10,011 nucleotides of DNA from Pseudomonadota bacterium (GCA_023433305.1 JAEZCZ010000124.1:1-10011); one strand, 5' to 3'; shown: positions 1 to 7,989, counted from the stretch's first letter. Notes: generated by a model from the letters alone, not told the origin. Numbers and translations are program-made.

Positions 1-724
1 CACCGCGGCCGCCTCCCGGCCCGCCCCGGCCTTGGGCCGCCGGCCCTGGCTCGAAGGCGCTGAACACGCTCGGGAAGCTGATCCAGGCGCCGGTGAACGA
101 GAGCATCGCCAGCGGAATCAGGATCCAGAACCCGGTCATGTAGTGCAGGTTCGCGTTGAGCGTGTTGCGCCGCTTCCACTTGAGCCCCGACTTGAAACCC
201 CCGCTCAGCGGCCACCACAGCCACAGCCCCGTCAGCGACGAGATCAGCATGAACACGCCGTCCCAGCCGACGATCGGCCGGCCCCAGCCGCCCGGAATCA
301 TCATGCTGCCGTGAAGCACGTGCAGGACGCGCACGAGCCCGTCGTTCGCGGAAGCCTGCTCGATCACCGAAGCATCGCGCGGGTCGAGCCAGAAGTTGGT
401 GCGCTCGGGCCGGCCGGGCCCTTGCTGCGCCTTCTGCGCCACCGCGACGACCGGCTTGCCTTCGTCGTTGAAGCGGAGTGAGGTGAGCCGCTGATCGGGC
501 GCCAGCGAAGCGGCGGCCATGGCCGCATAGGCCGAAGGCGGCAGCTCGGCTGCGCCGATCACCTGGTGGCGCTGCGGCTCGGTCTGGGCATCGAGCCAGT
601 CGTGCCAGACCAGCGCCGACCCGGTCAGCGAGATCGGGATGATTAGAACGGCGAGAAGCAGCCCGATCCACTTGTGAACCTGCAGCCAAAGCGCCCTCAG
701 CTGCTTCTTGGTCGATTTCGCCAC
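1..724 (-). CDS. PepSY-associated transmembrane protein, partial (C-terminus beyond window)
   Basis: This is the first 241 residues of an inner-membrane PepSY_TM family protein. The start is a GTG at 724, chosen because AGGGGA lies 6 bases upstream and the reading begins MAKSTKKQLRALWLQVHKWI. Predicted membrane helices lie at about residues 19-40, 151-172 and 198-217, with a periplasmic PepSY-like segment between the first two (about 45-130). Family-type histidines are visible: H17 in the V-H-K-W-I-G-L motif at the first helix, H135 and H138 in V-L-H-V-L-H before the second, and H194 in N-L-H-Y before the third. The visible part ends in a Gly/Pro/Arg-rich periplasmic stretch (about 225-241). 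Proteins of this family, including PiuB of Pseudomonas, are commonly encoded beside TonB-dependent siderophore receptors and are thought to act in iron release or ferric reduction at the inner membrane; that exact role here is inference. It diverges from the receptor at 849 and shares its Fur-type control region. Confidence 0.88.
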   Translation of the reverse strand, partial: MAKSTKKQLRALWLQVHKWIGLLLAVLIIPISLTGSALVWHDWLDAQTEPQRHQVIGAAELPPSAYAAMAAASLAPDQRLTSLRFNDEGKPVVAVAQKAQQGPGRPERTNFWLDPRDASVIEQASANDGLVRVLHVLHGSMMIPGGWGRPIVGWDGVFMLISSLTGLWLWWPLSGGFKSGLKWKRRNTLNANLHYMTGFWILIPLAMLSFTGAWISFPSVFSAFEPGPAAQGRGGPGGGRG

Positions 725-788
725 ACCCGATCCCCTGACTGAATTCGCCGGGTCTTGTTACCGCCGAATTTTTCCATTGCAAGCTAGT

Positions 789-803
789 TGCGAATGATTA
801 TCA
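789..803. promoter_or_regulatory. Fur box in the divergent iron-uptake promoter
   Basis: TGCGAATGATTATCA has the 7-1-7 inverted-repeat layout of a Fur operator and matches the consensus TGATAATnATTATCA at all but two specified positions; the block ATGATTATCA at 794-803 is identical to the classical Fur-box core. It sits 46 bases before the receptor ATG (849) and 65 bases before the PepSY GTG (724), so a bound repressor could shut both directions when iron is plentiful. No convincing -35/-10 pair is visible, though TTGCAA at 777-782 reads the same on both strands and could serve as a -35. The motif match is seen directly; binding by Fur is inferred from known family behaviour. Confidence 0.72.
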
Positions 804-816
804 GGCGCGCTGCAAA

Positions 817-831
817 TGCGAGTGACTCGCA
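817..831. promoter_or_regulatory. Second 7-1-7 palindrome, possible additional Fur-family operator
   Basis: TGCGAGTGACTCGCA is a perfect inverted repeat with 7-base arms around one central G, the same architecture as the Fur box whose centre is 28 bp upstream. Its half-site TGCGAgT resembles the left half of that box (TGCGAAT). It ends 18 bases before the receptor start codon and just before its ribosome binding site, where a bound protein would block transcription or early elongation. It may be a variant Fur site or the site of another dimeric regulator; the sequence alone does not decide. Confidence 0.45.
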
Positions 832-848
832 ACTGTAGGGGAATATGA

Positions 849-3056
849 ATGAGGGATCGGTTCAAGCCGCAGCTCGGAATCCGGGCTTACCGCAGGGCAA
901 CCGTCGCGCTGGCAGGGTCGACGCTGCTGCTCGGCGGGGCGGCTTACGCGCAGGACGCGGGCAACACGAACGTCGCAACGCCCGACGCCGAGCTCGGCCA
1001 AGGTGGAGACGATATGGCGGATGGCGGCAACCACATCGTCGTCACCAGCGAGCGCGAGCGCATCAACACCCTCAACAGCCGCCTCGGCGACGTCCAGGAC
1101 GCGCCGCAATCGATCAGCATCATTTCGAAGAAGGTGATGGAGCAGCAAGCCGCCTCGAGCTTGCGCGACGTGCTGCGCAACGTGTCGGGCATCTCGATGG
1201 CCGCCGGCGAAGGCGGGGGCGGCCCTGGCGGCGACAACCTCACCTTGCGCGGCTTCGGCGCCCGTAACGACATTTTCGTCGACGGCATCCGCGATTTCGC
1301 CAGCTATACCCGCGACACCTTCAACACCGAGCAGGTCGAGGTGGTGAAAGGCCCCGCCTCGGCGCAAACCGGCCGCGGTTCGACGGGCGGCTACATCAAC
1401 ATGTTCTCCAAGCAGCCCGAGCTGATGAGCTTCATCAGCGGCACCGCCGGCGCGGGACTTCCCGAATACGGCCGCGCGACAATCGACGTGAACGTGGGCG
1501 AGGATCAGCTCGGCCTTGGCGGCGGCACCGCCTTGCGCCTCAACGCGATGTACACCAGCGCCGACACGCCGGGCCGCGATTTCGTCGACAGCGAGCGGCT
1601 CGGGTTCGCTCCCTCGGTCGCGGTTGGCCTCGGCACTTCGACCCGGGCGATCGTGTCCTACCTTTACCTCCGGCAGGACAACCAGCCCGACTACGGCATC
1701 CCGTTCGTTCCCGCGACCAACACCGCGCTGGCCGAATTCGCCGACCAGCCGGCCCCGGTCGATTACGACAACTACTACGGCCTCACCGAGCGCGATTACG
1801 AGAAGACGCGCACGCACATGGTGACTTTCGCGCTCGAGCACGACCTCACCGAGGGGATCCGTGTCTCGAACACCACCCGCTACGGTTACGCCACCCGCGA
1901 TTCGCTCTACTCCGCGCCGCGGTTCGCGGGCGCCACCACGCTCGTGAACGCCCAGCCGCAATCGCGCGACACGGTCGACGACGTCTGGTTCAACCAGAGC
2001 AACCTGTTCGCCGAATTCGAGACCGGCCCGCTTCGCCACGACCTGATCGCCGGCTTCGAGATTTCCGACGAGGACAGCCGCAACCAGCTTCGCACCGTGA
2101 CCGCCGCGACACCCACCGACCTGTTCAATCCCGATCCGCGCCGCCCCTGGACCGGCACGATCACCGATACGCCCGGCGCGATCGTCCGCGCGACCGCCGA
2201 CACGCTCGCCGCCTACCTGTTCGACACTATCCACCTCAGCGAGCAGTTGCTGTTCACCGGCGGGCTGCGCTGGGAGCGTTACGAAAGCACGTTCTCGCCG
2301 GCCGGCGCGGCCGCGCCGTTCGAGCGCGTCGACAAGAACGTCACCTGGCGCGCGGGCCTGACCTACAAGCCGGTCCCGCAGCTCAGCCTCTACGCCGGAG
2401 CGGGCACCTCGGTGAACCCGTCGATCGAGAATATGACCCAGACCAACGTCAGCGCCGACCTCGCCGCGCTCGACCCGGAAAAGAGCCGCACCTACGAAGT
2501 TGGCGCCAAGTGGCAAGGCTTCGGCGGGCGCCTCCTGCTCAACGCCGCGGTGTTCCGCACCGACAAGGTCAACGCCCGCACCGACGGGCTGGTCGGTGAA
2601 CCAGCGATCGTCCTCGCCGGCAAGCAGCGCGTCGACGGCGTCGAGCTCGGAATCACCGGCAAGCTCGCGCCCCACTGGTCGATGATCGCGAGCTACAGCT
2701 ACATCGACAGCGAGATCCGCAAGACCAACGATCCGGCCGAGCTCGGCAACCGGCTGCGCAACGTCCCCGATCACAGCGGCACCTTGTGGACCGTCTACGA
2801 GCTTCCGCTCGGCATCGAGATCGGCGGCGGCGTGCGCTACGTCGGCACGCGCTATACCAACGAGGCCAACACGCGCCGGATCGACGACTACGTGACCGTT
2901 GACGCAACACTGGCCTACGAGTTCTCGCCGAACGCTACGCTGCGTTTCAACGTGTTCAACCTGTTTAATAAGCGCTTCATTGACCAGGTCGGGGGCGGTC
3001 ATTTCGTGCCCGGGCCAGGCCGCAGCGCGATAGCTACGCTGGCCTTCTCGCTCTAG
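849..3056 (+). CDS. TonB-dependent catecholate-type siderophore receptor (Fiu/PiuA-like)
   Basis: This 735-residue outer-membrane receptor would import a ferric siderophore using TonB-ExbBD energy. The start at 849 has AGGGG (837-841) 7 bases upstream; an overlapping ATG at 845 is in another frame. Residues 1-34 form a signal peptide ending A-A-Y-A before Gln35. A TonB-box-like stretch (H-I-V-V-T-S) lies at about 62-67. The plug domain spans roughly 80-190 and shows the siderophore-receptor hallmarks D-A-P-Q-S-I-S, L-R-D-V-L-R-N-V-S-G-I, L-R-G-F-G-A-R-N-D-I-F-V-D-G-I-R-D, V-K-G-P-A-S and G-R-G-S-T-G-G-Y-I-N. The rest is a 22-strand barrel ending F-N-L-F-N-K-R-F near the C-terminus, with final residues A-F-S-L. 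The GRGSTGG motif and the PiuC-like hydroxylase 9 bases downstream point to the Fiu/PiuA group, which takes up catecholates. Length is normal and the frame is intact. The exact siderophore cannot be read. Confidence 0.93.
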   Translation: MRDRFKPQLGIRAYRRATVALAGSTLLLGGAAYAQDAGNTNVATPDAELGQGGDDMADGGNHIVVTSERERINTLNSRLGDVQDAPQSISIISKKVMEQQAASSLRDVLRNVSGISMAAGEGGGGPGGDNLTLRGFGARNDIFVDGIRDFASYTRDTFNTEQVEVVKGPASAQTGRGSTGGYINMFSKQPELMSFISGTAGAGLPEYGRATIDVNVGEDQLGLGGGTALRLNAMYTSADTPGRDFVDSERLGFAPSVAVGLGTSTRAIVSYLYLRQDNQPDYGIPFVPATNTALAEFADQPAPVDYDNYYGLTERDYEKTRTHMVTFALEHDLTEGIRVSNTTRYGYATRDSLYSAPRFAGATTLVNAQPQSRDTVDDVWFNQSNLFAEFETGPLRHDLIAGFEISDEDSRNQLRTVTAATPTDLFNPDPRRPWTGTITDTPGAIVRATADTLAAYLFDTIHLSEQLLFTGGLRWERYESTFSPAGAAAPFERVDKNVTWRAGLTYKPVPQLSLYAGAGTSVNPSIENMTQTNVSADLAALDPEKSRTYEVGAKWQGFGGRLLLNAAVFRTDKVNARTDGLVGEPAIVLAGKQRVDGVELGITGKLAPHWSMIASYSYIDSEIRKTNDPAELGNRLRNVPDHSGTLWTVYELPLGIEIGGGVRYVGTRYTNEANTRRIDDYVTVDATLAYEFSPNATLRFNVFNLFNKRFIDQVGGGHFVPGPGRSAIATLAFSL

Positions 3057-3065
3057 AAACGGTCC

Positions 3066-3755
3066 ATGCTTCTCGCCCTCCCCCAGCTTCTGTCCGGCGA
3101 AAAAGTGTCCGAAGTCAGGCACTTGATCGACGGCGGGCGCTGGGAGGACGGCAGGGGCACCGCAGGCCGGCAATCGGCGCTGGCCAAGAACAACCGCCAG
3201 CTCGCCGCCGACTGCGAACGCGGTGAAAAGGCCCGCCAGATCATCCTCGAAGCCCTTGAAAAGGATGGCCTTTTCATGTCGGCCGCGCTGCCGAGGGCGA
3301 TATTTCCCCCGCTCTTCAACCGCTACGACGCCGCCGCCGGTCACGCCTTCGGCAACCACGTCGACAACGCCATCCGCTTCCTCCCCGGCGGCGCCGGCGC
3401 AATCCGCACGGATCTCTCGGCCACGCTTTTCCTAAGCGAACCAACGGATTACGACGGCGGCGAACTGGTGATCGAGGACAGCTACGGCGCGCACGAGGTC
3501 AAGCTCGCCGCCGGCGACATGGTCCTCTACCCCAGCACGTCGCTCCACCGCGTCGAACCCGTCACCCGCGGCAGCCGCATGGCCTCGTTCTTCTGGATAG
3601 AATCGCGCATCCGCGACGACGCGCAACGCACGATCCTCCTCGACATGGACGCCGCGATCCGCAGCCTCGCCGCCTCGCTCGGCGACGCCCGCGAGGAAGT
3701 CGTCACCCTGACGGGCTGCTATCACAACCTCCTGCGCCAATGGGCCACAGGCTGA
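3066..3755 (+). CDS. piuC: PKHD-type Fe(II)/2-oxoglutarate hydroxylase (PiuC/YbiX-like)
   Basis: A 229-residue non-haem iron dioxygenase of the YbiX/PiuC family, of normal length. The double-stranded beta-helix core shows the iron triad H98-x-D100 (in G-N-H-V-D) and H161 (in T-S-L-H-R-V), with R171 in G-S-R-M-A-S-F-F-W-I placed to bind 2-oxoglutarate. The N-terminal part carries the family's D-G-R-x-T-A-G and K-N-N-R-Q segments (about 28-45). Family members are cytoplasmic and are found directly after Fiu/PiuA-type receptors in many proteobacteria; the reaction and substrate are not firmly established, and modification of an imported siderophore or its iron-release product is an inference. 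The start lies 9 bases after the receptor stop, so the two genes are almost certainly co-transcribed from the Fur-controlled promoter. The ribosome binding site is weak (GAAACGG), which suggests dependence on upstream translation. Confidence 0.93.
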   Translation: MLLALPQLLSGEKVSEVRHLIDGGRWEDGRGTAGRQSALAKNNRQLAADCERGEKARQIILEALEKDGLFMSAALPRAIFPPLFNRYDAAAGHAFGNHVDNAIRFLPGGAGAIRTDLSATLFLSEPTDYDGGELVIEDSYGAHEVKLAAGDMVLYPSTSLHRVEPVTRGSRMASFFWIESRIRDDAQRTILLDMDAAIRSLAASLGDAREEVVTLTGCYHNLLRQWATG

Positions 3756-3798
3756 CTGTTGCAGCGCGCGCAGAACCCCGATAAGGGCCGCCGCCAGT

Positions 3799-3874
3799 GC
3801 CGCTTTAGCTCAGTTGGTAGAGCACATCATTCGTAATGATGGGGTCACAGGTTCGAGTCCTGTAAGCGGCACCA
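3799..3874 (+). tRNA. tRNA-Thr (anticodon CGT)
   Basis: A full 76-base cloverleaf is visible. The acceptor arms GCCGCTT (3799-3805) and AAGCGGC (3864-3870) pair perfectly. The D-arm is GCTC/GAGC around AGTTGGTA. The anticodon stem CATCA/TGATG encloses the loop TTCGTAA, giving anticodon CGT at 3832-3834, which reads the threonine codon ACG. The T-arm is ACAGG/CCTGT around TTCGAGT. The discriminator base is A and CCA is encoded (3872-3874). It stands alone, 43 bases after piuC and 140 bases before the end of the convergent tannase-like gene. Confidence 0.97.
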
Positions 3875-4014
3875 TTTCCGGGGGGAAACGGCCAATTCCA
3901 GGCCACGCCATAGAGGACAGCTAAGAACAGCCACAAAGGCGATCGCGGACCGGCGTGTCGCTGCGGCTAGGCTGCCAACTGTCGCACCCACGCCGTTTTG
4001 TGCCGTGTCGCCGT

Positions 4015-5757
4015 TTAGTCGGCGCAGGCGAACACGGCTTCAGCGCCCTGCGCGCCGCTGACTGGTTTCGCCACCTGTGGGTATGGGCATAGCGGTCGCC
4101 TTCGTCCCGGCCACGGCGACATGGGGCCCGCCTTCGCGGAGATACTGTCGGGAGCACGATCATGCTCCACCCAATCCACGAGCGCTGCAAACGCATCGAA
4201 GCTGTCGGTCGCGGGTCCCCCCTGGCAATGCCCCATTCCGGGAACGGGGAAGACCCGGGTGAAACCGGCCGCTTGCCCGCCGTAGCGTTGGTTGACCTCA
4301 TCCCACCAGGCAATGGTGTCGCTGACCGAGAACACCGGGTCGGACACACCGTGGGGCACGATCAGCTTTCCTCCGCGAGCGCGAAACCGGTCGAGATCGC
4401 TCGATCGCGCCGCATGGTCGTCCCAGGCGGACCGGCCGAAGGGCGGGACGATCGCGTCTATGGCGGCGGCATCGCGGTCGAAATCGTAGTTCAGCAAATA
4501 GGCGAACGAGGCGGCGGAGCCGGCTTCGAGTAACTGGGGAGGCGAGCTGAACACCGAGGCAAGCGCAGGGGCGCCCATGGCCACGTTGATGGCGGTCATG
4601 GCCCCATCGGAAGAGCCGAGCATCCATACCCGCCAGCCCATGTCGCCCCAACCCGCGTCCCATGGGAAACCGGAATAGAGTTGCTTGCCGGTGCTGCTCC
4701 GGGCGCCCTTATGGATCGCGATCAGAGCGTCGATTTGCGCACCGGACAGACATCCCTCGGCCTTCGCGCCGGCGCATTGGCGCGCCGCGAGCTCGGGCCG
4801 GACTCGGGCCGTGGTGCACTGCCGATAGGCCCCGACCATCCCATCGGCGAGACCATCGTCGCTGTCACAGGCGGCAAGCACGGCCTGGCTCACCAGCCCG
4901 AGATCGCCCGGGGTAAAGCTCGAGCCGAACGAGGCCAGCGTGACCTCGTCGCCGCGCGCGGACACCACGGAGGCGAACGCCTGTGTGTTCCATGCCTCAC
5001 CTATCGCGGCGCGGGGCAGCGAAAAGCCCGGCGCCGCGGCGACGATCCCGTCGAACAGCTCCGGATATTGTTGCGCCAGAGCCATGCCTTCCTGTCCGCC
5101 CTTCGAGCAGCCGAAGAAGTAACTACGGCGAGGATCGGACCCGTAATAGGCCCGCAGCGCGGCACGGGCCGCCAGGACCGTCTTTTCCAGTGAATCCCCA
5201 CCGTAGTCCGCGCGGGCCTGCGGGTCGAAACCGAAGGCGGTCGCCCCGTTGCGGTGGGGAACCGTATTGCGCGCATTGTCGTGCCCGGAGTCCTGCGAAA
5301 GCACCGCGTATCCTTGTGCCAGCGCCGGCTCCAGAGCGCCGGCAAGGCGCCCCACGGCATCACCGAGCTCGCCGTTGGTCCCTCCGCCTCCTTGCATCAG
5401 GAAACGGCCGTTCCAGTTGTCGGGAAGCCTCAGGTGGAAGCGGATCGCGTAGTCCTGCCCATCGACTCCGGCGCGCTCCTGCATGATGCCGGTGATGGCG
5501 CAATGGGCGGGCAGCTCGGCCCGCGGCCCACCCATTCCAGGCGGTCCCACGCGCGCCGGCTCGAGCCCCGCCTCGCGGTAGACCGTCTCGGTGAGCCGTG
5601 TGCTCGGATCGGGCCAGGCAACCGAGAGCCCTTTTTCGAGCGCGCGGCAGCGCTCCGCCGAGCCGGCGGCGAGGCCCCTCTCTGGAGTGGGATGGGCCGC
5701 ACATGAGGACAAGAGGGCCGCCGCTGCCGCCACGCCCGCCGAGCGCCGCTTGCTCAT
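4015..5757 (-). CDS. Tannase/feruloyl esterase family lipoprotein
   Basis: A 580-residue serine esterase of the tannase family (PF07519), whose members cleave galloyl, feruloyl or related aromatic esters. Catalytic elements are clear: S218 in G-C-S-K-G-G, D473 in H-G-V-S-D-P-V-F and H510 in P-G-M-G-H-C. C217 and C511 flank the serine and histidine, which is the family's CS-D-HC arrangement, where a disulfide joins the two catalytic residues. C-D-S-D-D-G-L-A-D-G (297-306) in the lid region matches the usual calcium-binding loop. The C-terminus keeps the paired cysteines (C557, C578) and the R-P-L-C-P-Y-P motif. The N-terminus (S-K-R-R, a hydrophobic run, then L-L-S-S-C19) is a lipoprotein signal, so the enzyme should be exported and membrane-anchored. 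The start is 3 bases after the stop of the TonB receptor, indicating one transcript and coupled translation. The exact ester is unknown. Confidence 0.93.
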   Translation of the reverse strand: MSKRRSAGVAAAAALLSSCAAHPTPERGLAAGSAERCRALEKGLSVAWPDPSTRLTETVYREAGLEPARVGPPGMGGPRAELPAHCAITGIMQERAGVDGQDYAIRFHLRLPDNWNGRFLMQGGGGTNGELGDAVGRLAGALEPALAQGYAVLSQDSGHDNARNTVPHRNGATAFGFDPQARADYGGDSLEKTVLAARAALRAYYGSDPRRSYFFGCSKGGQEGMALAQQYPELFDGIVAAAPGFSLPRAAIGEAWNTQAFASVVSARGDEVTLASFGSSFTPGDLGLVSQAVLAACDSDDGLADGMVGAYRQCTTARVRPELAARQCAGAKAEGCLSGAQIDALIAIHKGARSSTGKQLYSGFPWDAGWGDMGWRVWMLGSSDGAMTAINVAMGAPALASVFSSPPQLLEAGSAASFAYLLNYDFDRDAAAIDAIVPPFGRSAWDDHAARSSDLDRFRARGGKLIVPHGVSDPVFSVSDTIAWWDEVNQRYGGQAAGFTRVFPVPGMGHCQGGPATDSFDAFAALVDWVEHDRAPDSISAKAGPMSPWPGRRRPLCPYPQVAKPVSGAQGAEAVFACAD

Positions 5758-5760
5758 GCC

Positions 5761-7989
5761 TCAGAACCTCACCGATGCCCTGACGCCATATTCTCGCGGC
5801 GCGCCGTAGAACTCGTTATTCCCGGACTGCCCGCTGACATATTTTTTGTTGGCCAGATTGGTCCCGTAAGCCTCGATCGTCCAATCCTCGAAACCGATCG
5901 AGAGTTGCGCGGAAAGCAGCCCCCGTCCGGCCAGGTAATCGAGCGCCGGATTGTAGAGCAGGTTGGTCCACCGCGAACCGACGTAGGCATAGTTGATCCG
6001 CGGCGTCAGCGAGACGTCGTCGTTCAACCAGGCTTCGTATTGCACGCCGAAATTATACGACCACTTGGGCGAGAACAGGTTTGGCCCGCCGCCGGCGAGC
6101 GACAGGAATGGACCGTAATCGAAGCACACCGGTGGATTCGACGGAGATCCGGCCGGGCATTGCGGCCCCAGTTGCCCGATCTGCGGCAGAGCGCGCTGGT
6201 TGACCACGGTCACCGCATCCAGCTTCGAGTCCACGTACGCTATGCCGCCGTCGAACCCGAAGCCGCCGATGTTCGCCTGGGCCTGGAATTCAAAGCCCTT
6301 GATCGTCGCGTTCGAGATGTTGACCACGCCGGCCTGCCCCGTCTGCGCTTCGAGTGCGTCGAACTGGAAGTCGCTGTAGTCCATGTAGAACGCGCCGAAC
6401 TGGGTGCGCAGGTGGTTGTTGATGAACGCGCCCTTCCAGCCGATCTCGTAGTCCCACACAGTCTCCGGGCCGAATTCCGAAGTCGCGTTGTTCGCGCCGC
6501 CCGGCTTGTAGCCGCGCGCGGCGAAAACGTAGAGCGTGTGATCGGGATTGAGCGTCCAGTTCAACGCGACCTTCCCGGTCATCCGGCCGTCTTCGTGGCT
6601 GCCGGCGAGATCGGCGACGACCAGCCCGTCGGGCCCGAACACCGGCCCTTCCGACCCGATGGTGACGCTTCCGGAGCTGTCCACCTTGTAGTGCGAATAG
6701 CGCACGCCGAGCTGCACTTCGAGATCGGGGATGACCTTGTAGCCAGCCTGCGCGAACGCGCCGAGCGTTTGCTTGTCCTGGAAGTTCAGGATATCGACCG
6801 GATCGCCGACGATGTCGCCGCTGCGATTCTCGATGATGACGTCGATCTTGTTCTTCTGGAAATAGCCACCCACGATCCAATTGAACGCACCGTCGGTCGG
6901 CGAGATGACGTTGAATTCCTGCGTCCATTGCCTCTCGCGGACGAACTGATCCATGACCTGCGTGAAGCTCGCCGCGGGATCGGTGGCCGAGGCCATCATC
7001 GCACCGTCGCTGTCGTAGAGGTTGTTGATCCGCTTGTTGAGATACCCGCTGACGGACCTCAGCACGATCCCGCCTTGGAGTTCGTAACGAAGCTCCAGAC
7101 TGGAAAGGAACGCGCGCTCGTCGTTGAGTGTCGGCGCGTTGTATGTCAGCTCGCGCATGTCCGCGCGACGGTTGTTCGCGAATGTCGTGCCGGCGATCGG
7201 CCGGTAGGCGTAGCCGCCGCTTTCCTTGTCGATCCACTCGACTTTGGCGAGAGCGCGGAAGCTGTCCGGCTCCCAAAGCAGGCCGATGCGTCCGGCTTGC
7301 TCGTCCAGGCGATCGGGTTTGTTGGCGAAGGGGCCGATGTCGGTGTAATAGCTGTCACGCCAACGGGTGCTGCCGGCCACGCGCACCGCCAGCGTGTCGC
7401 CGATCGGAAGGTTGACCGCGCCCTGCAGGCCGTGCGCGTCGTAGTTGCCGTAATGCGCTTCGGCGTAGCCCTTGACCCTATCCGTGCTCGGGCTTTGCGT
7501 GTTGACGAAGATCGCGCCGCCGGTGGAGTTGGATCCCACGAGCGTGCCCTGCGGTCCGCGCAGCACCTCGATCGATCCGATGTCGTAGAAGCTCGACGCT
7601 GTCAGGATCGGGGGCTGAAAGACACCGTCGATATACTGAGCGACTCCGTTCGCCACCGCAGGCGAACCGCTGGCGATGCCGATGCCGCGCAAGTTGACCG
7701 ACTGCGTGAGGCCCTGGTCGGTGATCGAGACCGAAGGAGCCGCGAATTGCAGGTCGGCGAGCCTCTGCACGGCCTTGTCGTTGAGTTGGTCTCCCGAAAT
7801 CGCAGTCGCCGCGATCGGCACGTCCTGCAGGTTCTCCTCGCGCCTTTGGGCGGTCACGATGATCGCCGGCGGCGCCGAATCCTCGGCGCGGACTTCGTTC
7901 GAGGCTTCCTGCGCGAAGGCCGGCATGGACAATCCCGAGCACAACGCCGTGGCCGCCACCGAAAGACGGAAAAAGCCCTTCATCCTCAT
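5761..7989 (-). CDS. TonB-dependent receptor, probable uptake of an organic substrate
   Basis: A 742-residue outer-membrane receptor. The start at 7989 is favoured because GGAGG lies 5 bases upstream; an alternative Met two codons on has poorer spacing. The signal peptide ends P-A-F-A before Gln27. A TonB-box-like stretch I-I-V-T-A-Q-R-R lies at about 43-50. The plug (about 50-170) shows L-Q-D-V-P-I-A, V-N-L-R-G-I-G, Y-I-D-G-V, I-E-V-L-R-G-P-Q-G-T-L and S-T-G-G-A-I. The C-terminus ends Y-G-V-R-A-S-V-R-F with the terminal aromatic residue typical of outer-membrane barrels. Two cysteines, 15 residues apart in a G-P-Q-C...V-C-F segment late in the barrel, could form a loop disulfide. The plug is of the broad type common in sphingomonads, and no siderophore-specific partner is nearby. 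The co-transcribed tannase-like esterase suggests that it brings in an ester or polyphenol; this is inference from context. Confidence 0.92.
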   Translation of the reverse strand: MRMKGFFRLSVAATALCSGLSMPAFAQEASNEVRAEDSAPPAIIVTAQRREENLQDVPIAATAISGDQLNDKAVQRLADLQFAAPSVSITDQGLTQSVNLRGIGIASGSPAVANGVAQYIDGVFQPPILTASSFYDIGSIEVLRGPQGTLVGSNSTGGAIFVNTQSPSTDRVKGYAEAHYGNYDAHGLQGAVNLPIGDTLAVRVAGSTRWRDSYYTDIGPFANKPDRLDEQAGRIGLLWEPDSFRALAKVEWIDKESGGYAYRPIAGTTFANNRRADMRELTYNAPTLNDERAFLSSLELRYELQGGIVLRSVSGYLNKRINNLYDSDGAMMASATDPAASFTQVMDQFVRERQWTQEFNVISPTDGAFNWIVGGYFQKNKIDVIIENRSGDIVGDPVDILNFQDKQTLGAFAQAGYKVIPDLEVQLGVRYSHYKVDSSGSVTIGSEGPVFGPDGLVVADLAGSHEDGRMTGKVALNWTLNPDHTLYVFAARGYKPGGANNATSEFGPETVWDYEIGWKGAFINNHLRTQFGAFYMDYSDFQFDALEAQTGQAGVVNISNATIKGFEFQAQANIGGFGFDGGIAYVDSKLDAVTVVNQRALPQIGQLGPQCPAGSPSNPPVCFDYGPFLSLAGGGPNLFSPKWSYNFGVQYEAWLNDDVSLTPRINYAYVGSRWTNLLYNPALDYLAGRGLLSAQLSIGFEDWTIEAYGTNLANKKYVSGQSGNNEFYGAPREYGVRASVRF

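Noticed and set aside
32..481. A 149-codon plus-strand frame over the PepSY gene
   Set aside because: Translation is Arg/Pro/His-rich and motif-free, while the minus strand gives an intact PepSY membrane protein.
801..3359. An 852-codon open frame on the minus strand opposite the siderophore receptor
   Set aside because: It is the antisense mirror of a high-GC gene: composition is rich in Arg, Ala, Val, Gly and His with no domain, and it would run through the Fur box and into piuC. The plus strand encodes a textbook receptor and PiuC.
3875..3888. Possible terminator hairpin TTTCC-GGGG-GGAAA just after the tRNA
   Set aside because: The stem is only 5 bp with an all-G loop and no T-tract follows, so termination cannot be supported.
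3991..4016. Direct repeat of CGCCGTTT at 3991-3998 and 4009-4016 near the tannase stop
   Set aside because: Two copies of an 8-base GC-rich word overlapping a stop codon are expected by chance and show no further structure.
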